Numbered from the stretch's first letter, positions 52,594 through 63,041 are shown. The stretch: 64,000 bases of DNA from Parabacteroides sp. (GCA_019417325.1 DXVO01000032.1:62001-126000), one strand, 5' to 3'. Made by a program: numbers and translations. The notes: generated from the letters alone by a model not told the origin.

Positions 52594-55500
52594 GTGCTTA
52601 AATATAGTAAAGATATCAAAGGATTAAAATACATAATAGTTACTCTGCTTACTCTACTGTGGATCTTTTATGCAATTCCATTTGTTTTGCTGCAAATTCC
52701 ATACATACAGCAAAAGGTCGCAGATGTTGCTACTAAAGAACTTACAGACTATCTGGGGGTACCGGTAAAAGTGGGGAATGTTGACATCGAGTGGTTTAAC
52801 CATTTGGTGCTGGAGAATTTGTATCTGGAAGATCAGGAAGGCAAAACACTATTTGAAGCAAACCGTATTGCTGCCGGCTTCGAACTATTACCCTTGATAG
52901 ATGGTAAAATTGTATTTTCAACTGTCCGTCTGTTTGGCTTTTCTGTCAACCTGAACAAAAAAACGCCAGACAGTAAATTAAACCTGCAATTCGTTCTGGA
53001 TGCCTTTGCCAGTAAAGATACCACCAAACAAAAACCCAATATAGACTTACGTTTTAATTCCATCCTGATAAGGAGAGGTAACTTCCGTTTTGATATAGAA
53101 AGCGAGAAACAGACTCCGGGGAAATTTAACGGCAAACATATTGATGTCAAGAATTTAAGTGCAAAAATATCAATAAAAGCTTTCAATAAAGACAGCCTGA
53201 ATGCCGATATAAGGAAACTGAGTCTGGATGAAACTTCCGGGTTCTCTCTGAACAAATTATCTCTTAATCTTATAGGTAACAGGGACAGTGCGGTTATTAA
53301 TAAATTTGAAGTCCGCTTACCGGAAACAGATTTGAAAATAAAACAGGCAAGCATCAATATGAAGAACACAAAGGATGTAGCGGATTTGCTGGAACATGCA
53401 CCGATTATATTGGATATTGCCCCTTCGCAAATATGTTTGAAAGATTTATCCGCATTTGTTCCGGCTTTCCAGAATTTCAATGATACAATTGAATTATCAG
53501 CTGCGGTTTCTGGCAATATCAATAACATCAAACTGTCCCAACTGATACTTAAATACAGTGATAAAATGCTATTTATCGGAAAAATGGATATGAAAAACAT
53601 TACTCACCCGAGCAGTGCCTATCTATTCGGACAGGTAAATAAGATGTACATCACGACAGAAGGTATTTCAGGCCTGGCTAATAACTTTAGTGAAAAACCG
53701 GTAGTCCTGCCTGCTCCTATTGTAAAACTGGGTACAGTAAACTTCACAGGCGAAATATCCGGATTCTTTGACAACCTGGTTGCTTTCGGTAAATTTTCTT
53801 CTGCCATTGGTTCCATACAAACAGACTTGATATTCGGAAAAAATAAAGATAAAGGCATAGCAGCCTACCTGAAAGGACATTTATCTACATCAGTCTTGCA
53901 TATTGACGAACTGTTTGACGAAGGGAATCCGTATGGAACTGCCCAGTTGGATGTAAGTATTGATGCACGGAAACAAACAGGAGGTTCTTTTTCCGGAAAT
54001 ATAAATGCAAATATCAACGATATTGAATTTAAAAAGTACAAATACAAAGACATAAAATTATCCGGAAACTTTAAAAAGAATAGTTTTAACGGAACTGTCC
54101 AGGTGAATGACCCGAACGGAAAACTATATGCTGAAGGGTTATTTAATACCCAGGGAAAGAATTCCGAGTTCAATTTCACCTCCCGACTGGAACATTTCCG
54201 TCCGGATAGTCTCAATCTCACCGATAAATATCAGGAACCGGATATTTCATTCTCACTAAATGCTGATTTCACCGGTAACAATATCGATAATCTGGAGGGT
54301 AATATCCGTTTGGACAGTCTTTCTTTTATCACTGCTCCACATAGTTTCTTTCTAAAACAGCTTCTCATTAATGCTACCGGACATTCGCTGGATCGCCGCC
54401 TTACCATTACTTCCGATATTATAAATGGCGACATAGCTGGAGCATATTCTTTTACGACTATAGCTCCCAGCCTGATGAACACATTTGAAAAATATATTCC
54501 GGCACTTATCAACACCAAAAAGAAAAAACAGCAACAAAAAGTTATGGATAATAATTTTACGATGTTGCTGACTATCGAAAATACGGAAGCCATCTCCTCT
54601 ACCCTTCATTTACCTTTCACAATGGTGAATCAAGGACGTATAACCGGGCATTATAACAACCAATATGACCGTTTCCGAATCGAGGCTTACTTACCTAAAT
54701 TTAATATCGGGGCATCCAGATTCGAATCCGGATATCTGACATGCGATAATTTGGAAAGCAAAGCAAACCTGGCTCTGAAAGCTACTAATTATAGCCCTTC
54801 CGGACTTAAGAATTATCTGGATCTGAAAGTGGATGCACAAAACAACTGTATAAATGCCTTGATAGGATGGGCGAACAATAAACAACGCTTGTTTAAAGCT
54901 GATTTATCTGCATCTGCTATTTTCTCTAAAGAAGGCATTGAAAAGGATTCTGTGCTTCGTACAGATATTACACTAAACAAAAGTTCTTTGATTCTGAACG
55001 ATTCCCTTTGGCACATCACCCCGGCAAACATTGAGGTATCTCAGGGTAGAGTCGGAATTCATAATTTCTCTGTTTCCAATGAGACCGAATCGCTCCAATT
55101 AAACGGATTTATATCGAAAGATCCGGCTGATACTCTTCTTCTGGATCTAAAAAAAGTAGAACTAAGCTATATTTTCGACATATTGAACATTCCGGTTCTC
55201 CAATTTGGAGGAAAAGCAACCGGAACCTTCCATATAACGGATTTGTATCAAAGCCGTATGTTAAACACAGATTTGGAAATACAAAACTTTTCTTTCAACC
55301 AAGTACCGCTCGGACGGCTAAATCTATTCAGCGAATGGGATGATGCTCAAAAAGGGATCATGATGCTGGGTAGCATCTACAAAAATGATACAACATGGAC
55401 CGACGTCAGTGGTTATGTATATCCTGTCGGAAAAAATGCCGGACTCTCCCTTTATTTCGGAGCAAATGATATCAATATAGCATTCCTACAACCTTTTGTC

Positions 55501-57147
55501 GGAGCTGTGGCAAAAAATATACAAGGCCGGGGATACGGCGACATACATCTGCACGGGCCTTTCAGTGCCCTGAATGTAGAAGGGGATGCTTTTGTTCAGG
55601 ATGGTGGATTAGGTATAGAATTCTTGAATACTTATTATACATTTTCCGATTCCCTCCATCTTACCAAGCAAGGGATTACGGCTCATAACCTGGTAGTGCA
55701 TGACAAATTTGGAAATTCAGGGAAAGTAAACCTGGCGGTTAACTACAAACACTTCAGGGATATCACTTTTGCGGTCAACGTTCAGACACACAATATGTTG
55801 GTATTTGATGTTACAAAGAAAATCAATCCGCTTTTATTCGGAACAGTGTTCGGAACAGGAACTGCTTCCATAAAGGGGAATGACCAGGTAATAAACCTGG
55901 ATGTAAACATGCGGAATGACTCCAAGACAAACATCAATCTTGATTTTATGAACAATTCTTCTGCTGCCGACTATGACTTTATCACCTTTATTAACCAGAA
56001 AGAGTTTGCTGAACAATCTAAAATGATGAGCAGGGACTCCATTAAAAAGACTCTGTTACTGAATGGCAATAAAGAAGACGAAGGAGCAGAACTCCGAATG
56101 AACTTCTTGCTGGATATCACTCCCGAGGCCAATATTTCATTATTGATAGATCCCATTGCAGGCGACAAAATATCTGGAAACTGTAGCGGAAGTTTACAAA
56201 TTCAATATGGAACCAAGAGTGACCTGCGCATGTATGGAAATGTTGGTATTGTTAACGGGACCTATAATTTCAGCTTACAGCAATTAATTCGAAAAGATTT
56301 TAAGATAAGGGATGGCAGTAGCATCAGCTTCCGTGGCGATCCGCTGAATGCCAGTATGAATGTGAATGCCATTTATAACCTGACAGCAAATATTCAGGAC
56401 CTGGATGCAAGTTTGGCAACAGAGAGCGGAAGAAAAAATATTCCGGTGAACTGTGTGCTGAAGTTAGACGGAATGCTGCGTTCTCCTAATATCGCTTTCG
56501 ACCTGGAACTCCCTGGTTCGAATGAAGAATTGGAAAGACAGGTAAGAAGTCTAGTGGATACGGAAGATATGATGACACGCCAGATAGTATACCTTTTGGT
56601 CCTTAACAAATTCTATACTCCGGATTATACGGTTAATCCCTATCGTTCGAATGATTTCAGTGCAGTTGCCTCTTCTGCCATATCTTCACAAATATCCAAT
56701 ATATTAAACAGCCTTACCGATAAAGTTCAGATCGGAACAAACATACGAACCAGCCAGAATGGTATTGAAGATACGGAAGTCGAAATGTTATTATCCAGTC
56801 AACTGCTCGATAACCGTTTACTCTTCAATGGTAATTTCGGTTATAAGAATAATGTAAACCAGAAAAATGCATTTATTGGAGAGTTTGATTTGGAATATAA
56901 ACTGACCAGAAGCGGAGATATACGCCTGAAAGCCTATAATCATGCCAACGACTTGTACAAATACTTGAAACAAGCCCAAACGACCCAGGGTGTTGGTATT
57001 ATGTATAAGAAAGATTTTACCACATTATCTGATATATTCCGTCGTAGAAAAAGACCTTTCCGGCTACTACCGTCAAAACCGGCTGCCAAAGATACTGTTC
57101 CCGCTCAGAAAGCAGACAGCATTAAAGTGAGTCCAACAACTCACTGA
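52594..57147 (+). CDS. tamB: TamB-like translocation/assembly module protein
   Basis: A 1517-residue AsmA/TamB-family protein bridging inner and outer membrane, linked to outer-membrane protein insertion or lipid transport. One N-terminal membrane helix (about 13-33, IIVTLLTLLWIFYAIPFVLLQ), then a very long beta-rich taco-shaped body and the C-terminal DUF490 region (SGNCSGSLQIQYGTKSDLRMYGNVGIVNGTYNFSLQQLIRKDFKI, QNGIEDTEVEMLLSSQLLDNRLLFNGNFGY). The start is GTG 52594; TAGTTTTG directly on it looks like a -7 element but would put transcription start inside the gene, so I do not rely on it. Its last 26 bases overlap the convergent dus gene. Confidence 0.93.
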   Translation: MLKYSKDIKGLKYIIVTLLTLLWIFYAIPFVLLQIPYIQQKVADVATKELTDYLGVPVKVGNVDIEWFNHLVLENLYLEDQEGKTLFEANRIAAGFELLPLIDGKIVFSTVRLFGFSVNLNKKTPDSKLNLQFVLDAFASKDTTKQKPNIDLRFNSILIRRGNFRFDIESEKQTPGKFNGKHIDVKNLSAKISIKAFNKDSLNADIRKLSLDETSGFSLNKLSLNLIGNRDSAVINKFEVRLPETDLKIKQASINMKNTKDVADLLEHAPIILDIAPSQICLKDLSAFVPAFQNFNDTIELSAAVSGNINNIKLSQLILKYSDKMLFIGKMDMKNITHPSSAYLFGQVNKMYITTEGISGLANNFSEKPVVLPAPIVKLGTVNFTGEISGFFDNLVAFGKFSSAIGSIQTDLIFGKNKDKGIAAYLKGHLSTSVLHIDELFDEGNPYGTAQLDVSIDARKQTGGSFSGNINANINDIEFKKYKYKDIKLSGNFKKNSFNGTVQVNDPNGKLYAEGLFNTQGKNSEFNFTSRLEHFRPDSLNLTDKYQEPDISFSLNADFTGNNIDNLEGNIRLDSLSFITAPHSFFLKQLLINATGHSLDRRLTITSDIINGDIAGAYSFTTIAPSLMNTFEKYIPALINTKKKKQQQKVMDNNFTMLLTIENTEAISSTLHLPFTMVNQGRITGHYNNQYDRFRIEAYLPKFNIGASRFESGYLTCDNLESKANLALKATNYSPSGLKNYLDLKVDAQNNCINALIGWANNKQRLFKADLSASAIFSKEGIEKDSVLRTDITLNKSSLILNDSLWHITPANIEVSQGRVGIHNFSVSNETESLQLNGFISKDPADTLLLDLKKVELSYIFDILNIPVLQFGGKATGTFHITDLYQSRMLNTDLEIQNFSFNQVPLGRLNLFSEWDDAQKGIMMLGSIYKNDTTWTDVSGYVYPVGKNAGLSLYFGANDINIAFLQPFVGAVAKNIQGRGYGDIHLHGPFSALNVEGDAFVQDGGLGIEFLNTYYTFSDSLHLTKQGITAHNLVVHDKFGNSGKVNLAVNYKHFRDITFAVNVQTHNMLVFDVTKKINPLLFGTVFGTGTASIKGNDQVINLDVNMRNDSKTNINLDFMNNSSAADYDFITFINQKEFAEQSKMMSRDSIKKTLLLNGNKEDEGAELRMNFLLDITPEANISLLIDPIAGDKISGNCSGSLQIQYGTKSDLRMYGNVGIVNGTYNFSLQQLIRKDFKIRDGSSISFRGDPLNASMNVNAIYNLTANIQDLDASLATESGRKNIPVNCVLKLDGMLRSPNIAFDLELPGSNEELERQVRSLVDTEDMMTRQIVYLLVLNKFYTPDYTVNPYRSNDFSAVASSAISSQISNILNSLTDKVQIGTNIRTSQNGIEDTEVEMLLSSQLLDNRLLFNGNFGYKNNVNQKNAFIGEFDLEYKLTRSGDIRLKAYNHANDLYKYLKQAQTTQGVGIMYKKDFTTLSDIFRRRKRPFRLLPSKPAAKDTVPAQKADSIKVSPTTH

Positions 57148-58060
57148 CAGCTTTATTGTAAGCCTGCAGAGAAAAACTCTTAGCTACTTTTTTACGGAGT
57201 TTCTTTTCTGCATCCGGCAACAGATAATCCCATACCGTTTTCATTTTGGAAAGGACCTGGTGTTCTCCTCCTTCCAGGCGGATACTATACCCTTCCTGTA
57301 ATAATGTATGAAACTCCCGGAGTCTTTCTTTTTTCTCTCCGGTAGACAGGGTTTGACCGGAGTTATACTCCATCGCCAACCAAGGTTGTGCCAGCAAACC
57401 ACGACCGGACATCAATCCTGCCAATTTGGGAAAGCGTTCTGTTATAGAATAGATATCAATCAAAGAATAAAGGTCCCCATTGTAGAACAACGGCACAGGA
57501 CATGTCTCATAAAAGAGAGAAAAACTATCTAAATCCACGCTCCCTTTATATTGTTGCGTACCTATGCGGGGATGTAATGTTATATGTGTCAATGGATATT
57601 TCTTTAATAAAGGCAACAGACGAAAAGCATCCGTATTACAATCCCATCCTAAACGTATTTTTAAAGAAAAAGCCAATTGGGGAAATTCATAGATTGTATC
57701 CAGTAAACAAGCGATTTCATCGCTATAGGGAAGTAGCCCTGCTCCACGATGAAGGCGTACCTGCATTGGAAACGGACATCCTAAATTAATATCTGCACGT
57801 CTGTATCCTTTTTCAATAAAAAGAGTTGCAATATTCCTGAATTCATCGGGTGTTGCAGCTATCAACTGAGGAACGACAGGAACAGCCGCATTTTCTTCCG
57901 GAGCAATATCCTTCAAATCTTTGTTCCGGAAACCATCTTTTTCAAAACGTATAAAAGGTGTATAATACGTATCTATTCCACCAAAAACTTTAGCATGAAC
58001 ACGCCTGTACACCCGGTCTGTATACCCTTGCAAAGGAGCAAAATGGACAGGTAAACTCAT
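57122..58060 (-). CDS. dus: tRNA-dihydrouridine synthase
   Basis: A 312-residue FMN enzyme reducing uridines in tRNA D-loops. TIM-barrel motifs: FAPLQGYTDRVYRRVH, RRADINLGCPFPMQVRLHRGAGLLPY with the catalytic Cys, LKIRLGW, ITLHPRIGTQQYKG and LAGLMSGRGLLAQPWL. Last gene of the xylB-mtgA-lipB-dus series; its ATG overlaps the lipB stop by one base. Which Dus subfamily it belongs to cannot be told by eye. Confidence 0.93.
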   Translation of the reverse strand: MSLPVHFAPLQGYTDRVYRRVHAKVFGGIDTYYTPFIRFEKDGFRNKDLKDIAPEENAAVPVVPQLIAATPDEFRNIATLFIEKGYRRADINLGCPFPMQVRLHRGAGLLPYSDEIACLLDTIYEFPQLAFSLKIRLGWDCNTDAFRLLPLLKKYPLTHITLHPRIGTQQYKGSVDLDSFSLFYETCPVPLFYNGDLYSLIDIYSITERFPKLAGLMSGRGLLAQPWLAMEYNSGQTLSTGEKKERLREFHTLLQEGYSIRLEGGEHQVLSKMKTVWDYLLPDAEKKLRKKVAKSFSLQAYNKAVSELLDSL

Positions 58061-58728
58061 TAGGAAAACATTTCTTTAAAAATGGAATGAAGCTGGGCTT
58101 TTGCCATCTCAAAATCGACTTTTCTACCTAACTCTTTTTCCAGAGAAGTAACCCCCTTGTCTGTAAAGCCACAAGGATTAATCAGGTTAAAATAACTCAA
58201 ATCCGTATTTATATTCAAAGCAAAGCCATGCATGGTGACAAAACGGCTACTCTTTACTCCTATCGCACAAACTTTACGAGCTCTACCTTGAACCTGCGGA
58301 TCGATCCACACTCCAGTCGCGCCATCCAATCGTTCCCCCTTAATACTATAAAGAGCAAGAAAACGAATAATCGTTTCTTCCAACTGATGAATATATTGCT
58401 TCAACCCAAAGTTCCAGCATTCTATATCGAAAATCGGATAACCGGTAATCTGTCCCGGTCCATGATAAGTAATATCTCCTCCCCGATTTATATGATAAAA
58501 AGAAACACCCTTCAGCCGTAATAAATCTTCCGGTATCAGCAAATTTGAATCTTTACCGCTCTTGCCAATAGTCAGTACCGGATTATGCTCACAGAAAAAC
58601 AGTCTGTTTATTTCCTGCATTCCGGAAGCCTTCGCTTGAAGCAAAGTATCAAAAGCTGTAGTTTGCTGCTTTAATGCATCGGCATAGTCAATACGTCCGA
58701 GATCGTAGTATTCAAATCCGCTCTCCAT
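58060..58728 (-). CDS. lipB: Octanoyltransferase LipB
   Basis: Moves octanoyl from acyl carrier protein to lipoyl domains, the first step of lipoate synthesis. 222 residues; motifs: DLGRIDYADALKQQ, EHNPVLTIGKSG, NRGGDITYHGPGQITGYP (active-site His/Gly loop), GVWIDPQVQGRARKVCAIGVKSSRFVTMHGFALNINTDL with the catalytic Lys, and NPCGFTDKGVTSL with the catalytic Cys. The gene overlaps the mtgA end by 58 bases. Confidence 0.96.
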   Translation of the reverse strand: MESGFEYYDLGRIDYADALKQQTTAFDTLLQAKASGMQEINRLFFCEHNPVLTIGKSGKDSNLLIPEDLLRLKGVSFYHINRGGDITYHGPGQITGYPIFDIECWNFGLKQYIHQLEETIIRFLALYSIKGERLDGATGVWIDPQVQGRARKVCAIGVKSSRFVTMHGFALNINTDLSYFNLINPCGFTDKGVTSLEKELGRKVDFEMAKAQLHSIFKEMFS

Positions 58729-59477
58729 TTCTTTCTTTTTTTGATTTTACCATTATCTGAGTCAGGGTCCGGATTGCCTGCTCCATATCCCATTTCAATT
58801 TTAATTAATTTGCCCATCAGGGAGAGTATTTTCCCTTGTCTCTTCAGCATATATGGTGAAGGTTTTCCCGAATTAAACCGGATGGGATTAGGCAAAGAAG
58901 CAGCAATCAGAGCAGCTTCCCCACTGGTTAATTTATAAGCTGGTTTATTGAAATGAGCCTTAGCTACAGCTTCCGCTCCATAGATACCATCTCCCATTTC
59001 GATAGAGTTCAGGTAGACCTCCATAATACGTTCTTTTCCCCAAACCCATTCGATTAAAAGGGTAAAATAAGCTTCTAAAGCTTTCCGGAAGTAACTTTTT
59101 CCCTGCCAGAGAAAAACATTTTTAGCTGTTTGCTGTGAAATGGTGCTGGCACCTCTGACACGTTTTCCCTTCTCTGCCTCTTTTCTGGCTTTCTGTATCT
59201 GGTCTATATCAAAACCGTTATGGTCCAAAAACAGATTATCTTCCGAAGCTACGACTGCCTGTACCAACGGTTGAGCTATTTGTGATATAGGAACCCATTT
59301 ATGTTCCAGTTTCAGAGTTTTTCCTTCCTGGAACTGGTCAAATAAACGAACAAACATTAGCGGTGTATAATATACCGGAACAAACTTGTACGCAACTACA
59401 GCCAGTATACTGGAAGCAAATAGAAAGAGAATAATATTTCTCCCCCAAATCAATGTTTTCTTCAGTACAGGTTTCAT
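58671..59477 (-). CDS. mtgA: Monofunctional peptidoglycan transglycosylase MtgA
   Basis: A GT51 enzyme that polymerises lipid II into glycan strands. One N-terminal membrane helix (NIILFLFASSILAVVAYKFVP), then the GT51 motifs VVASEDNLFLDHNGFD with the catalytic Glu, KRVRGASTISQQTAKNVFLW, ERIMEVYLNSIEMGDGIYGAEAVA and AALIAASLPNPIRFNS. 268 residues, somewhat long; the extra basic tail (KIKKRKKWRADLN...) is encoded in the part overlapping lipB. Confidence 0.94.
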   Translation of the reverse strand: MKPVLKKTLIWGRNIILFLFASSILAVVAYKFVPVYYTPLMFVRLFDQFQEGKTLKLEHKWVPISQIAQPLVQAVVASEDNLFLDHNGFDIDQIQKARKEAEKGKRVRGASTISQQTAKNVFLWQGKSYFRKALEAYFTLLIEWVWGKERIMEVYLNSIEMGDGIYGAEAVAKAHFNKPAYKLTSGEAALIAASLPNPIRFNSGKPSPYMLKRQGKILSLMGKLIKIEMGYGAGNPDPDSDNGKIKKRKKWRADLNTTISDVLTMPMH

Positions 59478-59495
59478 TTTATTTTATGCCTCCCG

Positions 59496-60986
59496 TTACT
59501 TAGAGAGAACTGTCTCCAAACGTTCTTTCCAGGTTTCAAAAGCACCACAATATTTATCAGCTTTCAAACCATCCGGTTCTATTACATTAATTTTCTTCAA
59601 TGAAGCAAAAGCTTCTTCCGTCGAATTATAGATACCTGCACCGATACCTGCACCCTTTGCTGCGCCAACTGCGCCATTAGTATCATAAAGTTCTATTACC
59701 GTACCGGTTACCCCAGCCAGAGCATCACGGAAAATAGGACTCAGGAAAAGATTGGCATTTCCAGCACGGATTACATCAATCTCAATTCCCATCTCATTCA
59801 TAATATCCATTCCGTATTTAAAAGAGAATACAATGCCTTCCTGTGTTGCACGAGCCATATGGGCTTTATTATGAATATTGAAGTTTAACCCATGTATAGA
59901 GCAACCTGTCTCTTTATTTTCAAGCATGCGCTCGGCACCATTTCCAAAAGGAAGGATAGAAAGCCCTTCTGCCCCGATAGGCACGGAAGCTGCCAGGTCA
60001 TTCAATTCCGGATAAGTTATGCCTTCTGTACCAATAGTTCGTTTCATCCATGAATTCATGATACCAACGCCATTGATACACAATAAAACACCCAAGCGGG
60101 GTTGATCTGCTGAATGGTTAACATGTGCAAAAGTATTTACACGTGAAAGCGTATCATAATTTACTTTACGGTTTACCCCGTATACCACCCCGGAAGTACC
60201 TCCGGTCGCTGCAATCTCACCCGGTTTCAATACATTCAGGGATAAGGCATTGTTCGGCTGGTCGCCTGCACGGTAAGTAACCGGAGTACCTTTTTTTAGT
60301 CCCAGTTCGGAAGCAACCGAATTCAATAATTCACCTTGCAAACCAAAAGTCGGTTTAATTTGAGGTATCAAGTCATTACTGAATCCATAATAGTTCATTA
60401 AATCTTCCGAAACACAATTATTCCGGAAATCCCAGAAAATGCCTTCGGAAAGCCCCGATACCGTTGTCACAATATCTCCTGTCATTCTCATTGCGATAAA
60501 ATCACCCGGTAACATGAATTTATAGATCGTATCATAAATAGCAGGTTCATATTCTTTTACCCAGGCAAGTTTGGATGCGGTAAAATTTCCCGGAGAATTT
60601 AGCAGACGATTCAAACATTCCTTTTCACCTAATACTTTGAATGCACGTTCGCCATAAGGAACCGCCCGGCTGTCGCACCAAATAATGGACGGACGCAATA
60701 CTTCCATTTTTTTATTTACAAGTACAAGCCCATGCATCTGGTATGAAATACCGATTGCCTTTATATCCGTACCGACAATACCGGCTTTGGCTATAGCTCC
60801 TTTTATTGCTATTTTCAGATATTTCCACCAATCTTCCGGATTTTGTTCTGCCCATCCTGTACGAGGAGCATAAATAGGTGCTTCCTCTTTCGGATAAAAA
60901 TCTGAAGAGACTGTCAATCCTGACTCTTTGTCTACAATAGAAGCCTTCACAGAAGAACTTCCTATATCACAGCCTAATAAATACAT
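59496..60986 (-). CDS. xylB: FGGY carbohydrate kinase, probably xylulokinase
   Basis: A 496-residue sugar kinase. The phosphate-1 motif is GCDIGSSSVKASIVD; GISYQMHGLVLVNKKMEVLRPSIIWCDSRA is the xylulokinase-like substrate region; TGGTSGVVYGV and ATQEGIVFSFKYGMDIM lie in the C-terminal domain, and IRAGNANLFLSPIFRDALAG is the adenosine motif. Xylulose is the best guess; another pentulose is possible. It starts a four-gene series with cell-wall and lipoate genes 18 bases downstream. A dyad at the promoter (61047-61074) suggests a repressor. Confidence 0.85.
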   Translation of the reverse strand: MYLLGCDIGSSSVKASIVDKESGLTVSSDFYPKEEAPIYAPRTGWAEQNPEDWWKYLKIAIKGAIAKAGIVGTDIKAIGISYQMHGLVLVNKKMEVLRPSIIWCDSRAVPYGERAFKVLGEKECLNRLLNSPGNFTASKLAWVKEYEPAIYDTIYKFMLPGDFIAMRMTGDIVTTVSGLSEGIFWDFRNNCVSEDLMNYYGFSNDLIPQIKPTFGLQGELLNSVASELGLKKGTPVTYRAGDQPNNALSLNVLKPGEIAATGGTSGVVYGVNRKVNYDTLSRVNTFAHVNHSADQPRLGVLLCINGVGIMNSWMKRTIGTEGITYPELNDLAASVPIGAEGLSILPFGNGAERMLENKETGCSIHGLNFNIHNKAHMARATQEGIVFSFKYGMDIMNEMGIEIDVIRAGNANLFLSPIFRDALAGVTGTVIELYDTNGAVGAAKGAGIGAGIYNSTEEAFASLKKINVIEPDGLKADKYCGAFETWKERLETVLSK

Positions 60987-61046
60987 ATCTTTATGGTTTA
61001 TTTCTTATTCAATCTATCGAACACAACTTACTGTATCGTTATGAAA

Positions 61047-61082
61047 CAGACAAATAGGCAGTATTCATTGTCTGCAAAGATA
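61047..61082 (-). promoter_or_regulatory. Promoter with operator-like dyad for xylB
   Basis: The reverse strand has TATCTTTG (61075-61082), directly followed by CAGACAA-N14-TTGTCTG (61047-61074) where transcription would start. The leader to the ATG is about 80 nt. Confidence 0.4.
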
Positions 61083-61191
61083 CTTTTTTCTTTTTTCATG
61101 GCGATAATAAATAGATTTCGCGCATGATATGATTTAACATATATTATCTGCAACATTAAAACTCTTCCTCTCCGATTCAGTTTTTATTTTA

Positions 61192-61199
61192 TAGATTTG
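61192..61199 (+). promoter_or_regulatory. -7 element for trkH
   Basis: TAGATTTG, exact match, 18 bases upstream of the ATG at 61218; it covers the in-frame TTG at 61197 and so excludes that start. Confidence 0.55.
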
Positions 61200-61217
61200 G
61201 CGCACAAAGATATTATC

Positions 61218-63041
61218 ATGGACATAAAACATCTACAATTTTCCTTCCGGATATACTGGGCTAGCATAAAAGGACTGTTAAATGTGATAGCAGAGGGCTT
61301 AATTCTGATGGCATCCTTGGCATCACTTTTCTTATTGGTTTACCAATTCGGTTTTAAATACTCTCCACATACAGCCCATATGCTGGAACTAAGCAGGGTA
61401 TATATACTATTAGCCTTTTTCGCGGGAATAACGATACGATACATTGTAAAATTTAAAGAAATTGTACAGGAAAAAATGCTTTATTTGGATATTGGTATCT
61501 ACTTTTTCCTGTTTGCCGTGTTATCCGGAAAGGTATTCTTTAAAGAAGCGATTCACCAATCCCTGCCTTACCTGGGTTTTCTGACGAAACCGGTATTCGT
61601 ATATTTCCTGTTGCTTTTGCTCAGTGTTATCCACCTGTCACGGCAAACATTCACACTTTTGCAGAGTCATATCAAGCCTTCCATGCTATTTCTGCTAAGC
61701 TTTGTATTCGTTATATTGGTTGGTTCCGGATTATTAATGCTACCCAATGCAACAGTACATGGCATACATTTTATAGATGCTTTATTCATTTCCACTACAT
61801 CCGTCTGTGTTACCGGCCTGACCTCTGTAGATGTAGCCACAACATTCACACATACCGGCCATATTATTATTATGCTCCTGATACAGATAGGTGGTATCGG
61901 CGTAATGACATTTACCAGTTTTTTTGCACTGTCTTTTATGGGACATTCGTCTTTTTCCAGTAAGCTGGTTTTAAAAGATATGTTGAATGAGGACCGTACC
62001 AATGGTCTTTTCAAGGTGATTCTGAATATCCTGTTCGTTACTCTATTCATAGAAGGTATAGGTGCCTACCTCATATACCTGGATATAAAGGGAAGCATCC
62101 CGGGAGCAACGATGGCTGATGATGTCTTTTTTGCCATTTTTCATGCTGTATCAGCTTTCTGTAACGCGGGTATTTCTACACTTAGTGAAAATATGTATGC
62201 CCCATTAGTTGTCCACAAATATAAACTACACGTATGGATCGGACTTCTGATTATATTCGGAGGATTAGGTTTCCCGATCGTATTCAATTATTTGAAACTG
62301 CTAAGGCATTTGATTATAAACGGATTCAAAATATTGATAGGACGCCAGAAGCATTATATCCATATGCCGCGTATTATCAATATCAATACATATATTGTCG
62401 TTATTTCTACTCTTATATTAGTTATCGGAGGAACAATCCTGTATTATTTCTCAGAGATGAACAATACCCTTGCAGGCATACCGTTCAGGGAACAGTTGGC
62501 TAATGCCTTTTTAGGAGCGGTTACTCCCCGAACCGCCGGATTTTGTGTAGCAGATATGGGCACGCTTGCAACAAGTACCCTGATGCTAACACTTATCTTA
62601 ATGATTATCGGTGCTGCACCGATGTCAACCGGTGGTGGTTTGAAAGTAACAACGGTTTGTGTCGCCTTATTTACAGCACATAATATGGCACGTGGAAAAG
62701 AAAACGTAGAGATACGTAAACGTGAACTTTCTTCTGCAACCATTCGCAGGGCTTTCGCTATTATCGTTTTATATTTTTGCTGGTTGGGTGCTGCAGTTAC
62801 GGTTTTGTCCATAACAGAAAAAGGAGCCTCGGTATTCACCCTGACATTTGAAACAGTCTCTGCCTTAAGTACAGTAGGGTTAAGTTTGAATTTTAGTCCG
62901 ATGCTCTCGGTTGCAGGAAAACTTATTATTATCAGTTCCATGCTGGTAGGACGTATAGGTATCCTTACCTTCTTCATCAGCTTCTATAAAGAATACAAAA
63001 AGAATAATTACACATATCCTCAGGAAAATATATTAATGTAA
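61218..63041 (+). CDS. trkH: TrkH/KtrB-type potassium transporter
   Basis: Inner-membrane K+ uptake channel subunit. Start set at ATG 61218 (MDIKHLQFSFRIYW), 607 residues. After two to four N-terminal helices, the four pore-loop repeats are visible with their Gly filters: TSVCVTGLTSVD, SAFCNAGISTLS, TPRTAGFCVADM and SALSTVGLSLNF. The cytoplasmic gate-loop region lies near GAAPMSTGGGLKVT. It is paired with trkA 14 bases downstream. Confidence 0.94.
   Translation: MDIKHLQFSFRIYWASIKGLLNVIAEGLILMASLASLFLLVYQFGFKYSPHTAHMLELSRVYILLAFFAGITIRYIVKFKEIVQEKMLYLDIGIYFFLFAVLSGKVFFKEAIHQSLPYLGFLTKPVFVYFLLLLLSVIHLSRQTFTLLQSHIKPSMLFLLSFVFVILVGSGLLMLPNATVHGIHFIDALFISTTSVCVTGLTSVDVATTFTHTGHIIIMLLIQIGGIGVMTFTSFFALSFMGHSSFSSKLVLKDMLNEDRTNGLFKVILNILFVTLFIEGIGAYLIYLDIKGSIPGATMADDVFFAIFHAVSAFCNAGISTLSENMYAPLVVHKYKLHVWIGLLIIFGGLGFPIVFNYLKLLRHLIINGFKILIGRQKHYIHMPRIININTYIVVISTLILVIGGTILYYFSEMNNTLAGIPFREQLANAFLGAVTPRTAGFCVADMGTLATSTLMLTLILMIIGAAPMSTGGGLKVTTVCVALFTAHNMARGKENVEIRKRELSSATIRRAFAIIVLYFCWLGAAVTVLSITEKGASVFTLTFETVSALSTVGLSLNFSPMLSVAGKLIIISSMLVGRIGILTFFISFYKEYKKNNYTYPQENILM

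Noticed and set aside
52587..52594. TAGTTTTG as promoter of tamB
   Set aside because: Its last base is the first base of the GTG start codon, so transcription would begin inside the coding region.
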